A stretch of DNA of 17,070 nt from CAYTCZ01 sp964436315 (GCA_964436315.1 CAYTCZ010000089.1:1-17070), one strand, 5' to 3'. Counted from the first letter of the stretch, positions 1 through 7,939 are shown. The notes: generated from the sequence alone by a model not told the origin. Numbers and translations are program-made.

Positions 1-135
1 GGGCGGGGCTATTTCGAGCCGAGATCCACTCCTCTGCCGGATTGGGCACCCTCGCGACAAGGGGTCGCGGTCGGCGAAGTACTCGTAGGTGGCGAGGCTC
101 CCCGGTCCGACCTGATCTCGCATTACGGTCTTCAT
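1..135 (-). CDS. Unidentified protein, N-terminal part, runs off left edge
   Basis: This is an open frame of 45 codons on the minus strand, starting at ATG 133-135 and still open at base 1. A perfect AGGAGG ribosome-binding site sits 7 bases upstream (143-148), which is the main reason to call it a gene. The protein begins MKTVMRDQVGPGSLATYEYF and has no signal peptide or membrane segment in the visible part. I do not recognise it. From about residue 25 the composition becomes unusual (many Arg, Ser and Gly). A neighbouring frame entered at the GGGG run (plus-strand 61-64) instead reads PLVARVPNPAEEWISARN, which looks more protein-like, so a one-base indel there is possible. It lies downstream of the sugar dehydrogenase on the same strand with a 131-base gap. 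Confidence 0.45.
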   Translation of the reverse strand, partial: MKTVMRDQVGPGSLATYEYFADRDPLSRGCPIRQRSGSRLEIAPP

Positions 136-142
136 GGTGGTT

Positions 143-148
143 CCTCCT
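143..148 (-). promoter_or_regulatory. Strong ribosome-binding site
   Basis: The minus strand reads AGGAGG with a 7-base spacer to ATG at 133-135. It is a full match to the anti-Shine-Dalgarno sequence and fixes the start of the left-edge gene. Confidence 0.6.
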
Positions 149-266
149 GTCTCGACGACGACTTCTGCACTCGCCACGGTCGCCGCGCGACCGGACGAGG
201 CGGAAGGACCGCCACCTCAAGTTCTACGAGCTACGGGATAACCTCTCTCGACGCTCGGAGGACGCC

Positions 267-1526
267 CTACTGGACGGTCAGCCGGTAGACGGAGCCCTCG
301 AGCGACACGAGGTAGAGCTCGCCCCGGGCATCCTCACCGAAGGATGACAGCGATGGGACACGGAAAGGCTCCTCGCGAACGCCCGTTGCCTCGCCGTCCT
401 CGACGCGAAGGCTCCAGACCGTTCCGGTGCAGTAGTCCCCGAAGAAGTAGCGCCCGCCGATCGCTGGGATCTGGTCGCCGCGGTAGACGTAACCACCCGT
501 AACTGAACAGCCGAGGTCACGGCCGTACGTGTAGACGGGCACAACGAGGTCCCCCTCGGGATTCGGCTCTTTGTCCTCGAACAGGAGATCGGCTTCAAAG
601 ACGTCCCAGCCGAGATTCGCGATGTTGGTTCGATCGTTCGGAAGAACATCGATTTCTTCGGCGGCGTTCTGTCCCACATCGCCGATGTAGATATCTCCCG
701 TGTCGCGATCGAATGAGAAGCGCCATGGATTTCGAAGCCCATACGCGTCAATGGATGGAAACGCATCATGGTCGTCCGGATTCATCCGGAGTAGCTTGCC
801 GAGGAGCGAGTTGAGGTTCTGCGCATTCGCGTTCGGATCGCCACCCGAACCACCGTCGCCTGTCCCGATGTACAAGAGATTGTCCGGCCCGAAGGCGAGC
901 TGACCGCCGTTGTGATTGCCGAAGGGCTGCTCCACCGTGAGCAGCAGCCGTCCGGCGTCGTCGACGATTCCGGTCCCTTCGGAGTTCGCCTGAAACTCGA
1001 CGATCGCGGTATTGCCGGAGAGGTCTGTGTAGTTGACGTAGAAACGTCGATTTGTCTCGTACTCCGGATCGAACGCCATGGAGAGAAGGCCCTGTTCAAA
1101 ACCGTCTGATGCGACTCGATCGCGGATATCGAGGAACGGCGCCTCCAATAGTGTCTCGCCTTCGAAAATTCGAACGGTTCCCTGTTTCTCGACGATGTAG
1201 ATCCGCTCGGGCTCCGACGATGTGGAGGCGACGTAGAGGGGCGCCGACAGCCCCGTCACGATCTCCTGGAGCCCGAGGACGACGTCGTCCTCGCTGACAG
1301 CAGGCTCCTCCGCCGGAGCCGGCTCGGCGGGCTCAGGTGGTTCGCCGGGTTCCGTCGGATCCTCCGGTCCAGGTGGCGCGGGCGGCTCGGGTTCCGGTTC
1401 CGGCGCTGTGGTCGATGGGTCGGGCGCAGCAGTTGGCGGCGGCGGGTCCAACCCGCCACCGCTGTCTGCGCCTCCGCATGCGGCAACGAGGAGTCCTACG
1501 GCCACGAGAACCATCAGCAGTCGCAT
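267..1526 (-). CDS. PQQ-dependent sugar dehydrogenase family lipoprotein (GSDH beta-propeller)
   Basis: This 419-aa protein is likely a periplasmic or cell-surface aldose/sorbosone dehydrogenase of the GSDH family (six-bladed propeller). The N-terminus is a lipoprotein signal with lipobox LVAAC (Cys17), so the mature protein should be lipid-anchored. Residues about 26-78 form a low-complexity Pro/Glu/Ala linker. The catalytic domain then shows family motifs: the EQGLLSMAFDP segment, QPFGNHNGGQLAFGPD with the His expected as catalytic base, YIGTGDGG, AYGLRNPWRFSFD with the conserved Arg, and GGYVYRG. The stretch between LLRMNPDD and AYGLRNPWR is about 15 residues shorter than I expect for this family, where a Pro-rich loop normally occurs. 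Whether it binds PQQ and which sugar it uses cannot be read from the sequence. It is transcribed alone, with a TANNNT box directly before its ATG. Confidence 0.88.
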   Translation of the reverse strand: MRLLMVLVAVGLLVAACGGADSGGGLDPPPPTAAPDPSTTAPEPEPEPPAPPGPEDPTEPGEPPEPAEPAPAEEPAVSEDDVVLGLQEIVTGLSAPLYVASTSSEPERIYIVEKQGTVRIFEGETLLEAPFLDIRDRVASDGFEQGLLSMAFDPEYETNRRFYVNYTDLSGNTAIVEFQANSEGTGIVDDAGRLLLTVEQPFGNHNGGQLAFGPDNLLYIGTGDGGSGGDPNANAQNLNSLLGKLLRMNPDDHDAFPSIDAYGLRNPWRFSFDRDTGDIYIGDVGQNAAEEIDVLPNDRTNIANLGWDVFEADLLFEDKEPNPEGDLVVPVYTYGRDLGCSVTGGYVYRGDQIPAIGGRYFFGDYCTGTVWSLRVEDGEATGVREEPFRVPSLSSFGEDARGELYLVSLEGSVYRLTVQ

Positions 1527-1533
1527 CGACTGC

Positions 1534-1539
1534 AGGGTA
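1534..1539 (-). promoter_or_regulatory. -10 box for leaderless start of the sugar dehydrogenase gene
   Basis: The minus strand reads TACCCT, then 7 bases, then ATG (1524-1526). There is no Shine-Dalgarno sequence in between. The spacing puts the transcription start at or next to the A of the ATG, as expected for a leaderless mRNA. No convincing -35 was found at 16-18 bases. Confidence 0.5.
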
Positions 1540-1712
1540 GAGCGACGAAGCCGAGTCGAGGCTCGGTTGACGACACAGGGCGTGGAATCGCTCGGATCAG
1601 TGATGCGGCGTTCCGCGATCGCTGTCTACTCCGCGATGCAGCATACGAACAGCACTCCCTCTTGCCGGCTTGAGAATTGGCCGGGAAAGACAGATCTGCG
1701 GAACCTGCGGAT

Positions 1713-1735
1713 GGCGAGCCCGTAACGGGCTCGCC
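1713..1735. repeat. Perfect 10-bp inverted repeat with 3-base loop
   Basis: Arms GGCGAGCCCG (1713-1722) and CGGGCTCGCC (1726-1735) flank a TAA loop. The stem is fully paired and GC-rich, so it would be very stable as RNA from either strand. It is followed on the plus strand by GCGTTT and on the minus strand by ATCC, so neither side has the U-tract of a classical intrinsic terminator. It could be a U-less terminator, part of an unannotated small RNA, or a protein-binding palindrome. Confidence 0.6.
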
Positions 1736-1747
1736 GCGTTTGCGTAG

Positions 1748-1954
1748 ATGCCTCGGATGAGGGGCCCGCTACTCAGAACGACGAAGCTGGAGGCCGATAC
1801 AGAAACTGTGCACTGGCTCATCTTGCTCGTGCCGCTCGCGGCGACTTTCCTGCTTCACAACCCGACCCTGAACACGGCTCTTCTCACCGTGCTCGCTCGA
1901 GCTCTCGCGATGGCCGGGAAGCAGGAGGACGAGCGTACGTCAGAGCCGGCGTAG
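1748..1954 (+). CDS. Doubtful small membrane protein
   Basis: This 68-aa frame has one hydrophobic stretch (WLILLVPLAATFLL and following) and a charged C-terminus. It is not recognised. No ribosome-binding site or TANNNT box precedes ATG 1748. An internal GTG before HWLILLVPLA would give a 48-aa product with a GGAGG about 14 bases upstream, which is rather far. It fills part of an otherwise empty region, which is the main argument for it. It may be spurious. Confidence 0.2.
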   Translation: MPRMRGPLLRTTKLEADTETVHWLILLVPLAATFLLHNPTLNTALLTVLARALAMAGKQEDERTSEPA

Positions 1955-2042
1955 CACCGCGCTTAGCCTAGACACCGACGTTCGAGTCAAACCTCGGCGC
2001 TACAAACCGCACCCTGAGAAGAGCGGTCGCTGGCGCGCGCAT

Positions 2043-2048
2043 TATCCT
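2043..2048 (+). promoter_or_regulatory. Possible -10 box of the glycan operon
   Basis: TATCCT lies 22 bases before ATG 2071, leaving a short leader with the purine-rich stretch GAGAAGAG as a weak ribosome-binding site. I see no clear -35 at the expected distance. Confidence 0.3.
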
Positions 2049-2070
2049 CTCGCGAGAAGAGCCGACCCGC

Positions 2071-2772
2071 ATGGCTACACCCGTGCACACCGAGTCGCTC
2101 GCAGAGCGGTACGCGCAACTTGCGCCTGAGGGCTTTGCGACCCGTCGCGTCGATTACACGCTCCGTGTGCTCGACGTGCTCATCTCGGGCCTCGCACTCC
2201 TGATCCTCTCACCACTCTGGCTTCTGGCCGGAGTCGCGATTCTCGCGAGTTCCGGGCGGCCCATCTTCTATCGAGGGCGGCGGGTCGGGCGCTTCGGAGA
2301 CGTATTCACGATGTTCAAATTCCGGACACTCCGTCCCGACGCCGAGGATCGCCTCGGTCCTTACTACGGACACGAATTGACACGACGCACCGGCGACGAA
2401 GTGACTCGGGTCGGACGGTGGCTTCGGGCTTCTCAGCTCGACGAGATACCTCAGCTTGGGAATGTGCTCGTCGGCGACATGAGCATCGTCGGTCCGCGGC
2501 CGATTCGACCGAAGTTCTTCGAGGAGCTCACCGCTGAGGTTCCGCAGTACTGGCAGCGCCTCGTCGTCCGGCCAGGACTGACAGGATTCGCTCAGACGCG
2601 GATGGGCCGGGAGGAGTCATGGGCCGAGAAGCTCGCCCACGATCTCGAGTACATCGCCGATCGCTCCGTCCGTCTCTATCTTCGGGTCGTTCTGGCCACC
2701 GCATGGCGCGTGCTGCGTCAATCGGCGTCCGCCGTCTGGAGCCTCGCCCGCACGCCGGCCGACGCGCGCTGA
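2071..2772 (+). CDS. Bacterial sugar transferase (monotopic phosphoglycosyl transferase)
   Basis: This 233-aa protein is predicted to transfer a sugar phosphate from a UDP-sugar to undecaprenyl phosphate at the inner face of the membrane, the first step in building a lipid-linked glycan. A hydrophobic segment at about 30-57 fits the re-entrant membrane helix of the PglC/WcaJ C-terminal family. Family landmarks follow: PIFYRGRRVGRFG, FTMFKFRTL, the catalytic Asp-Glu pair (LDEIPQLGN, about residues 124-125), GDMSIVGPRP and VRPGLTGFAQ. At 233 aa it is the small PglC-like form without the N-terminal multi-pass region of WcaJ/WbaP. It is the first gene of a plus-strand set of three. The sugar substrate is unknown. 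The converging dehydratase and aminotransferase genes make an amino-deoxy sugar plausible. Confidence 0.92.
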   Translation: MATPVHTESLAERYAQLAPEGFATRRVDYTLRVLDVLISGLALLILSPLWLLAGVAILASSGRPIFYRGRRVGRFGDVFTMFKFRTLRPDAEDRLGPYYGHELTRRTGDEVTRVGRWLRASQLDEIPQLGNVLVGDMSIVGPRPIRPKFFEELTAEVPQYWQRLVVRPGLTGFAQTRMGREESWAEKLAHDLEYIADRSVRLYLRVVLATAWRVLRQSASAVWSLARTPADAR

Positions 2773-2781
2773 GGCGCACAC

Positions 2782-2787
2782 TAGACT
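2782..2787 (+). promoter_or_regulatory. -10 box for leaderless start of the asparagine synthase gene
   Basis: TAGACT is followed by 7 bases and ATG 2795. No Shine-Dalgarno is present in the 22-base gap after the sugar transferase stop. A weak CCGACG lies 17 bases upstream of the box. The downstream genes may therefore have their own leaderless promoter in addition to read-through. Confidence 0.45.
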
Positions 2788-2794
2788 CCGGCGG

Positions 2795-4660
2795 ATGTGC
2801 GGAATCTGCGGGATCGTCGCCCTCGATGGCAGCCCGGTCGATGCGACGCCGCTCGAGCGGATGAACGCTTCCCTGGTGCACAGGGGTCCCGACAGCGACG
2901 GCTCCTTGATCGAGGGCCCGGCGGCTTTCGCGATGAGGCGTCTCTCGATCATCGACCTCGAAGGAGGCGATCAACCAATTGCGAACGAGGACAACTCCGT
3001 CCACGTGATTCAGAACGGCGAGGTCTATAACTACCCAGAGCTCCGAGCCGATCTGCTCCGCCGTGGACACTCGTTTCGCACGCAGAGTGACACTGAGGTC
3101 CTAGTCCATCTCTACGAGGAACGAGGTCTCGAATTTCTCCAAGAGCTCCGGGGCATGTTTGCGATCGCTCTCTGGGACTCGCGGAACGAACGAGTTGTCC
3201 TCGCCCGCGACCGTTTTGGTATCAAACCACTGTTCTACCGGCTGGATACCGGAACGCTGTGGTTTGCCTCCGAGCTGAAGGCGCTTCGGCACGGAGACGT
3301 CGACCTAGACGCGCTTTCAGCGTTCCTCGCATTCAACTCGATCCCGGCGCCGCTGACGATATGGCGGGGAACGGCGAAGCTGCCGGCCGGCCACTTTCTC
3401 GTTGGCGAGAAAGGGAGCACCCGTCTAGAGCGCTTCGCACGCGTGGCGCCGGCATCGGCCGACGACGTTCGAAGCGAGCGCGAAGGGGAGTTGATCGAGG
3501 AACTACGCGCTCGATTGCGGGACTCGGTCCGCGCACATCTCATCGCCGACGTTCCAGTGGGAGTTCTGCTCTCCGGAGGAATTGACTCGGCGGCTCTCAC
3601 AGCGTTGGCGTCACAGGAGAGTTCTGAGCAGATTCGAACCTTCTCGATCGGCTTCGAAGAGCGCTCGTTCGACGAGCTCGCTGACGCCCGACTTGTAGCG
3701 AAACGCTACGACACAAACCACCGGGAACTCGTCGTCCGGCCCGATGCCGCGGAGCTGCTTCCTCGGCTCGCCGAGGTGTTCGACGAGCCGTTCGCCGACT
3801 CGTCCGCCCTGCCAACGTATCTCGTTTCCGAGCTCGCCTCCGGTCACGTCAAGGTGGCTCTGTCCGGCGAAGGGGGTGACGAGCTGTTCGGCGGCTACTA
3901 CACCTACGTGGCAGACCTCCTCGCCGAGAGAATCGGCCCGGTAGCCGCACGAACGCGTCCAGTCATCGACCTCCTGCCGAGCTCGTCACGCAAGGCAAGC
4001 GTCGACTACCGAGCGAAACGTTTCGTCCGATCCGCGCATCTTCCGCCACTGGAGCGGCATCACGGCTGGAAGGAGATCTTCTCGGCAGACGCTCGGTCCG
4101 AGCTGATCGGTCAGCGCGCAAACGGCGCCTTCGATCCAGTCGACCTCCTCCGCAAACGCTACCGTGAGACCGCCGGAGCGGAGCTTCTCGCACGGCTCCA
4201 GGACGTCGATCTGGGCGTGTACCTGGTCGACGACCTGCTCGTGAAGACTGACCGCGCAAGCATGGCGCACTCCCTCGAAGCGCGCGTTCCGTTCCTCGAC
4301 TCAATGGTCGCCGACTTCGCTTTCGCGCTGCCAACCCGACACAAAGTGCGAGGCTTTGCCAAGAAGCGCCTCCTTCGCAAGGCCGTTGCACCGTTGCTAC
4401 CACGATCGATCGTTCATGGGAAGAAACGTGGATTCTCGATTCCGGCCGCCGCGTGGTTGAGAGGTGAGCTCGAGCCGTTCGCCCGAGACGTGCTCGCCCG
4501 CGACCGCGTAAAGCGTCAGGGCTACTTCCGACCGGAGGTCGTGACTCGGATCGTCGACGACCACGTCTCCGGCCGGGAGGACCTCAGCCGTCAGATCTGG
4601 GGCCTCCTCGCGTTCTCCCTGTGGCACGAGCGCTGGGTGGAGACGAAGGTGGGGGTGTGA
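2795..4660 (+). CDS. asnB: Asparagine synthase (glutamine-hydrolysing) family amidotransferase
   Basis: This 621-aa protein is near the usual length for class-II glutamine amidotransferase/asparagine synthetase. The N-terminal glutaminase begins MCGICGIV with the nucleophile Cys2 exposed after Met removal, followed by HRGPDSDG and RLSIIDL. The C-terminal synthetase has the ATP-pyrophosphatase loop SGGIDS (260-265) and LSGEGGDELFGGY (from 356). Both active sites look intact. The family converts aspartate to asparagine with ATP and glutamine. In polysaccharide loci, however, paralogs often amidate sugar acids or act on unknown acceptors. Its position between a PGT and a GT-B-like gene favours that second role, but sequence alone cannot decide. 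There is a 22-base gap to the upstream gene. Confidence 0.92.
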   Translation: MCGICGIVALDGSPVDATPLERMNASLVHRGPDSDGSLIEGPAAFAMRRLSIIDLEGGDQPIANEDNSVHVIQNGEVYNYPELRADLLRRGHSFRTQSDTEVLVHLYEERGLEFLQELRGMFAIALWDSRNERVVLARDRFGIKPLFYRLDTGTLWFASELKALRHGDVDLDALSAFLAFNSIPAPLTIWRGTAKLPAGHFLVGEKGSTRLERFARVAPASADDVRSEREGELIEELRARLRDSVRAHLIADVPVGVLLSGGIDSAALTALASQESSEQIRTFSIGFEERSFDELADARLVAKRYDTNHRELVVRPDAAELLPRLAEVFDEPFADSSALPTYLVSELASGHVKVALSGEGGDELFGGYYTYVADLLAERIGPVAARTRPVIDLLPSSSRKASVDYRAKRFVRSAHLPPLERHHGWKEIFSADARSELIGQRANGAFDPVDLLRKRYRETAGAELLARLQDVDLGVYLVDDLLVKTDRASMAHSLEARVPFLDSMVADFAFALPTRHKVRGFAKKRLLRKAVAPLLPRSIVHGKKRGFSIPAAAWLRGELEPFARDVLARDRVKRQGYFRPEVVTRIVDDHVSGREDLSRQIWGLLAFSLWHERWVETKVGV

Positions 4661-4661
4661 A

Positions 4662-4718
4662 GGTCGCTGGGCATAGCATCGCGATGTCGCTTCAGCGACC
4701 GACCGCGGCATCGGTCGG
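4662..4718. repeat. Two overlapping inverted repeats after asnB
   Basis: Stem 1 is GGTCGCTG (4662-4669) with CAGCGACC (4693-4700); its loop contains the palindrome CATCGCGATG. Stem 2 is CCGACCG (4699-4705) with CGGTCGG (4712-4718), loop CGGCAT. They share bases 4699-4700, so they cannot both form completely. There is no U-tract after either. They may be a weak terminator or an attenuator between asnB and the next gene. Confidence 0.45.
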
Positions 4719-4775
4719 CCGGATAAGCAGTTCTTCGCGAGTAGGTCACGCGCAAGGAACAGAGAGGGTCGTGCC

Positions 4776-5786
4776 GTGAGGGTGTGGATCGACATGACGG
4801 CGAGTGCGCACGTGCTCGTATTCCGTCCATTGATCCGGATCCTCGAAGCGGACGGCAATGAAGTAGAGGTGACCGCGCGGGACTACGCGCAGACGATGGA
4901 ACTTCTCGAACTCCACGGCCTGAGCGCGGAGGTGATCGGACACCACGGCGGTCGATCGCGCTTCGGCAAGTTCCAGTCGATGGCCAGCCGGCTCAGGGCT
5001 CTCCGGACGTGGGCGAAGGATCGGAGGTTCGACCTCGGTCTCGCGCACGGCTCCCACGAGCTCACAATGACTTCCCGACGCCTCGGAATACCGAGCTCGA
5101 CGACCTTCGACTACGAGTTCGCCACGCTCCAGCACCAACTGGGCTGCCGCTCGGCAACCCGAGTCGTCGTGCCGGACACGATTCCTCCGTCTCGCCTCGG
5201 GAAGTACGGCGTTCGTCCGCCGAAACTTGTGCAATATCCAGGCCTTAAAGAGGAGTACTACCTCTCGGACTTCGAGCCAGACCCCGCCGTCATCGCCCGT
5301 TTCGGCTCGGATGCGGACTCAGTGCGCGTCGTCGTCCGCACACCGCCGGATGTTTCTCTTTACCACCGAAAATCGAACCCGCTCTTCCCCCAGGTTCTCA
5401 ACTTTCTCGGAAATCAGGCACAGGTCAGCGCCGTCGTCCTCCCGCGGACGGAGGCGCAACGAGACTACGTCCGCAGCCTCCACCTGCCGGCAGTCGTCGT
5501 GCCCGACGGAGCCGTCGACGCGCAGAGCCTGATTGCCTTCGCTGATCTCGTCGTTTCGGCCGGAGGGACGATGAATCGGGAGGCCGCCGCCCTCGGCGTG
5601 CCGGTGTACACGACCTATGGTGGGCGACTCGGCGGCGTCGACGAAGCACTGATTCGAGAGGGACGACTCCGACCTCTCACCGATCCGCGAGCCCTGGAGC
5701 TCGTGAAACGGGAGCCAACCGGCAAGCGCGTGAGACGAGATCCGGGCAGCCTGCTCGAACTGCTCCTCACGGCGCTCGACACGTAG
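4776..5786 (+). CDS. DUF354-family GT-B-like protein of the glycan locus
   Basis: This 336-aa protein starts at GTG 4776, with GAGAGGG about 9 bases upstream. The DUF354 family has a GT-B-like two-domain fold related to UDP-GlcNAc 2-epimerases and glycosyltransferases. It begins MRVWIDMTASAHVLVFRPLI, typical of the family N-terminus. The C-terminal half carries SAGGTMNREAAALGVPVY followed by GGRLGGVDEALIREGRL, in the place where GT-B enzymes bind the nucleotide. No signal peptide or membrane helix is visible, so it should be cytosolic or peripheral. It lies 115 bases after asnB on the same strand. Its biochemical role is not established; a glycosyltransferase acting after the PGT is a reasonable inference. 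Confidence 0.82.
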   Translation: MRVWIDMTASAHVLVFRPLIRILEADGNEVEVTARDYAQTMELLELHGLSAEVIGHHGGRSRFGKFQSMASRLRALRTWAKDRRFDLGLAHGSHELTMTSRRLGIPSSTTFDYEFATLQHQLGCRSATRVVVPDTIPPSRLGKYGVRPPKLVQYPGLKEEYYLSDFEPDPAVIARFGSDADSVRVVVRTPPDVSLYHRKSNPLFPQVLNFLGNQAQVSAVVLPRTEAQRDYVRSLHLPAVVVPDGAVDAQSLIAFADLVVSAGGTMNREAAALGVPVYTTYGGRLGGVDEALIREGRLRPLTDPRALELVKREPTGKRVRRDPGSLLELLLTALDT

Positions 5787-6046
5787 TAGCCGCACAGCCC
5801 GAGGTCGGCGGATTCCCTACACCGCCTCCATGAACGCCGCCTCAGCAACGAGTCGGACTGTGACACCGCTCCCCCGGGGAGTGCGCGACCCCAGCACGAA
5901 CGGTACCCGGAAGTCACGCTCCGCTTGCGCGCAGTTAGTGCCGAGTTTGAGTCAGTCGCTTGCACGACGCCCGCTTACGGCATCGCTTACCGGCCCCAAG
6001 GGCCAGGGCTCCACCGGCAGCTCTTGTTGTCGGACGAAGTCGGGCG
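5787..6046. other. Convergent intergenic region
   Basis: This 260-base stretch separates the stop codons of the plus-strand and minus-strand glycan genes. It contains a short GC palindrome (CTCCCC-C-GGGGAG near 5870-5882) but no hairpin with a U-tract in either direction. I see no gene in it. Confidence 0.5.
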
Positions 6047-7939
6047 TTACTCGGCCGGCAACGCGCTCGGCGTTGCGATATCTACGCGATGCGGATCGGC
6101 AATGATCGTGTTGAGACGGGCGACTAGCTCCACCGGCTCGCCATCGTTTGCAAGTCGTTCGAGCTCGGCGATCTCATCTTCGAGCCAGTTGGGCTCGACC
6201 GGCCGACAGGCGCACCGCAGGATCTTCTGGTGAGATGTGGCAACAGCACGCTCACCGTCTCCCCAGAGCTCCTCATGGAGCTTCTCTCCGGGGCGAATTC
6301 CGATGAACTGCACCTCGATGTCGCGATCGGGCTCCTTGCCAGAGAGCCTGATCATGTTGTGGGCGAGCTCGAGAATCCGAATCGGCGTTCCCATGTCGAG
6401 CACGTAGATCTCCCCACTCTCCCCGATGGCACCGGCTTGCACGATCAGCTGCGCCGCCTCTGGGATGGTCATGAAGTAGCGGGTCATGTCAGGATGAGTC
6501 ACGGTGACGGGCCCGCCGCGGGCAATCTGCTGGCGGAAGAGCGGGATGACGCTGCCCGAGGAAGCGAGGACGTTACCGAAGCGCACGGAGATGAATCGTG
6601 TCCCGTTCTGCTCTCGCGCCGCGGCGGCTTCGACGATCCATTCGCAGATGGCTTTGGTCTGACCGAGGACGTTTTTCGGATTGACCGCTTTGTCCGTCGA
6701 TACCAGCACGAAGCGGTTCACTCCGAACTCAGAGGAGAGGTCGGCCATCACCTTCGTTGCCAGGACGTTGTTTCGAACCGCCTCGATCGCGTTCTCCTCC
6801 ATGATCGGGACGTGCTTGTAGGCAGCCGCATGGAAGGCGACGCCTGGTCCGTGGCGCTCGAAGAGTTCCCTCATCCGACGAGGATTCTTCGTGTCCGCCA
6901 GCAGAGGAACGACCGCTCGGAACTCGCGCTCGAGAGCGAGGTCGCGCTCGATCTCGACCAACGCGTTCTCGGAGTGGTCGACGAGGATGATCTGGCGCGG
7001 TCGTACCTCGGCGATTTGCCGGCAGAGCTCCGAGCCGATCGAGCCGCCGGCGCCTGTGACAAGCACCACCTCACCGCGGAGGTAGTTCGCGATCGCGGCG
7101 AGGTCGAGGTCGACCGATTCTCGACCCAACACGTCCTCGACCTGGACTTCGCGCAGCTGTGCCGAGAGGTTGAGATCGCCGGTAAGTAACTCGTGTACCG
7201 CAGGCAGCGTCTTGACCGGCGTATCCGCAGCGCGACAGTAGTTGACGATGCGCTGTCGCGTTTCACCGGCGGCGGAGGGGATCGCGATGATGACCTCGTC
7301 GGGTTGTCGCTGCCGAAGGAGGACTGGGAGCTCCTTCGTCGTCCCGACCACGCGCACGCCATGGACCCTCAGGTTCCGCTTACGCGAATCATCGTCAACG
7401 AGGGCAATCGGCGTGTATCCGAGCTTGGGATTCCGCTGCATCTCCCTGATGATCATCTGACCCGCGTCGCCCGCACCGACGACGAGCGCCTCCTTGCCGT
7501 GCGCAACGATTCCGAAGCGGCCGGGCCGCTCGATCACCGTTCGGGCAAGCAGCCTCACGCCGGCAATCAGGCCGAGGAGAACGACCCCGTCGATCAAGAA
7601 GATCCCACGGGGAAGCCGGACGACGTACGGATCCCACAACATGATCACGACCGCCGCGACGAGGGACGCGACCAGCACTCCGCGGGCAACGGCCCACATG
7701 TCGCGAATCGAGACGTACCGCCACCAGTGGTTGTAGAAACCGAAGAGCGCGAAGACCGCGAGCTTCACCGCTATGACCACGACGAAGACGCGCGCCTCGA
7801 GATATCCCTCGTAGTAAACGGGGACATCTTCGAACCGGAGTTGAAACGCCGCAAACCAGGCCAGCGCAATCAAGCCGGCGTCGATGGCCGCTTGCCAGAT
7901 GCGGTGGCGGTTCACGAGATGCCGCTGAAGCGCGCTCAT
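6047..7939 (-). CDS. Membrane-bound nucleotide-sugar 4,6-dehydratase (PglF/WbpM/CapD family)
   Basis: This 630-aa protein likely converts a UDP-HexNAc to its 4-keto-6-deoxy form. Four membrane helices (about 15-34, 51-69, 85-101, 113-131) are followed by a Rossmann-like regulatory domain (GAGDAG at 155-160). The catalytic extended-SDR domain carries the NAD motif GAGGSIG (296-302). The active-site string is S414-T415-D416-K417, with K429 as the SDR lysine. The residue four before that Lys is Leu425 (NVLGQTK), where PglF/WbpM proteins usually have Met and ordinary SDRs Tyr. Family length is about 600-650, so the protein is complete. Its ATG overlaps the TGA of the aminotransferase gene (ATGA, 7936-7939), so the two are translationally coupled and very probably act in sequence. 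Confidence 0.92.
   Translation of the reverse strand: MSALQRHLVNRHRIWQAAIDAGLIALAWFAAFQLRFEDVPVYYEGYLEARVFVVVIAVKLAVFALFGFYNHWWRYVSIRDMWAVARGVLVASLVAAVVIMLWDPYVVRLPRGIFLIDGVVLLGLIAGVRLLARTVIERPGRFGIVAHGKEALVVGAGDAGQMIIREMQRNPKLGYTPIALVDDDSRKRNLRVHGVRVVGTTKELPVLLRQRQPDEVIIAIPSAAGETRQRIVNYCRAADTPVKTLPAVHELLTGDLNLSAQLREVQVEDVLGRESVDLDLAAIANYLRGEVVLVTGAGGSIGSELCRQIAEVRPRQIILVDHSENALVEIERDLALEREFRAVVPLLADTKNPRRMRELFERHGPGVAFHAAAYKHVPIMEENAIEAVRNNVLATKVMADLSSEFGVNRFVLVSTDKAVNPKNVLGQTKAICEWIVEAAAAREQNGTRFISVRFGNVLASSGSVIPLFRQQIARGGPVTVTHPDMTRYFMTIPEAAQLIVQAGAIGESGEIYVLDMGTPIRILELAHNMIRLSGKEPDRDIEVQFIGIRPGEKLHEELWGDGERAVATSHQKILRCACRPVEPNWLEDEIAELERLANDGEPVELVARLNTIIADPHRVDIATPSALPAE

Larger units (their letters stand above)
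1527..2070. other. Long intergenic region between divergent genes
   Basis: This 544-base gap lies between the sugar dehydrogenase (minus) and the sugar transferase (plus). Only its ends look like promoter DNA. It contains a perfect hairpin (1713-1735), a short direct repeat CTGCGGA-AC-CTGCGGA just before it, and one doubtful small membrane ORF (1748-1954). I found no tRNA-like cloverleaf, no recognisable riboswitch core and no gene remnant. Confidence 0.55.

Noticed and set aside
5866..5886. CCCCCGGGG palindrome as a bidirectional terminator between the converging glycan genes
   Set aside because: The stem is only 6 bp with a one-base loop, and no U-tract follows on either strand.
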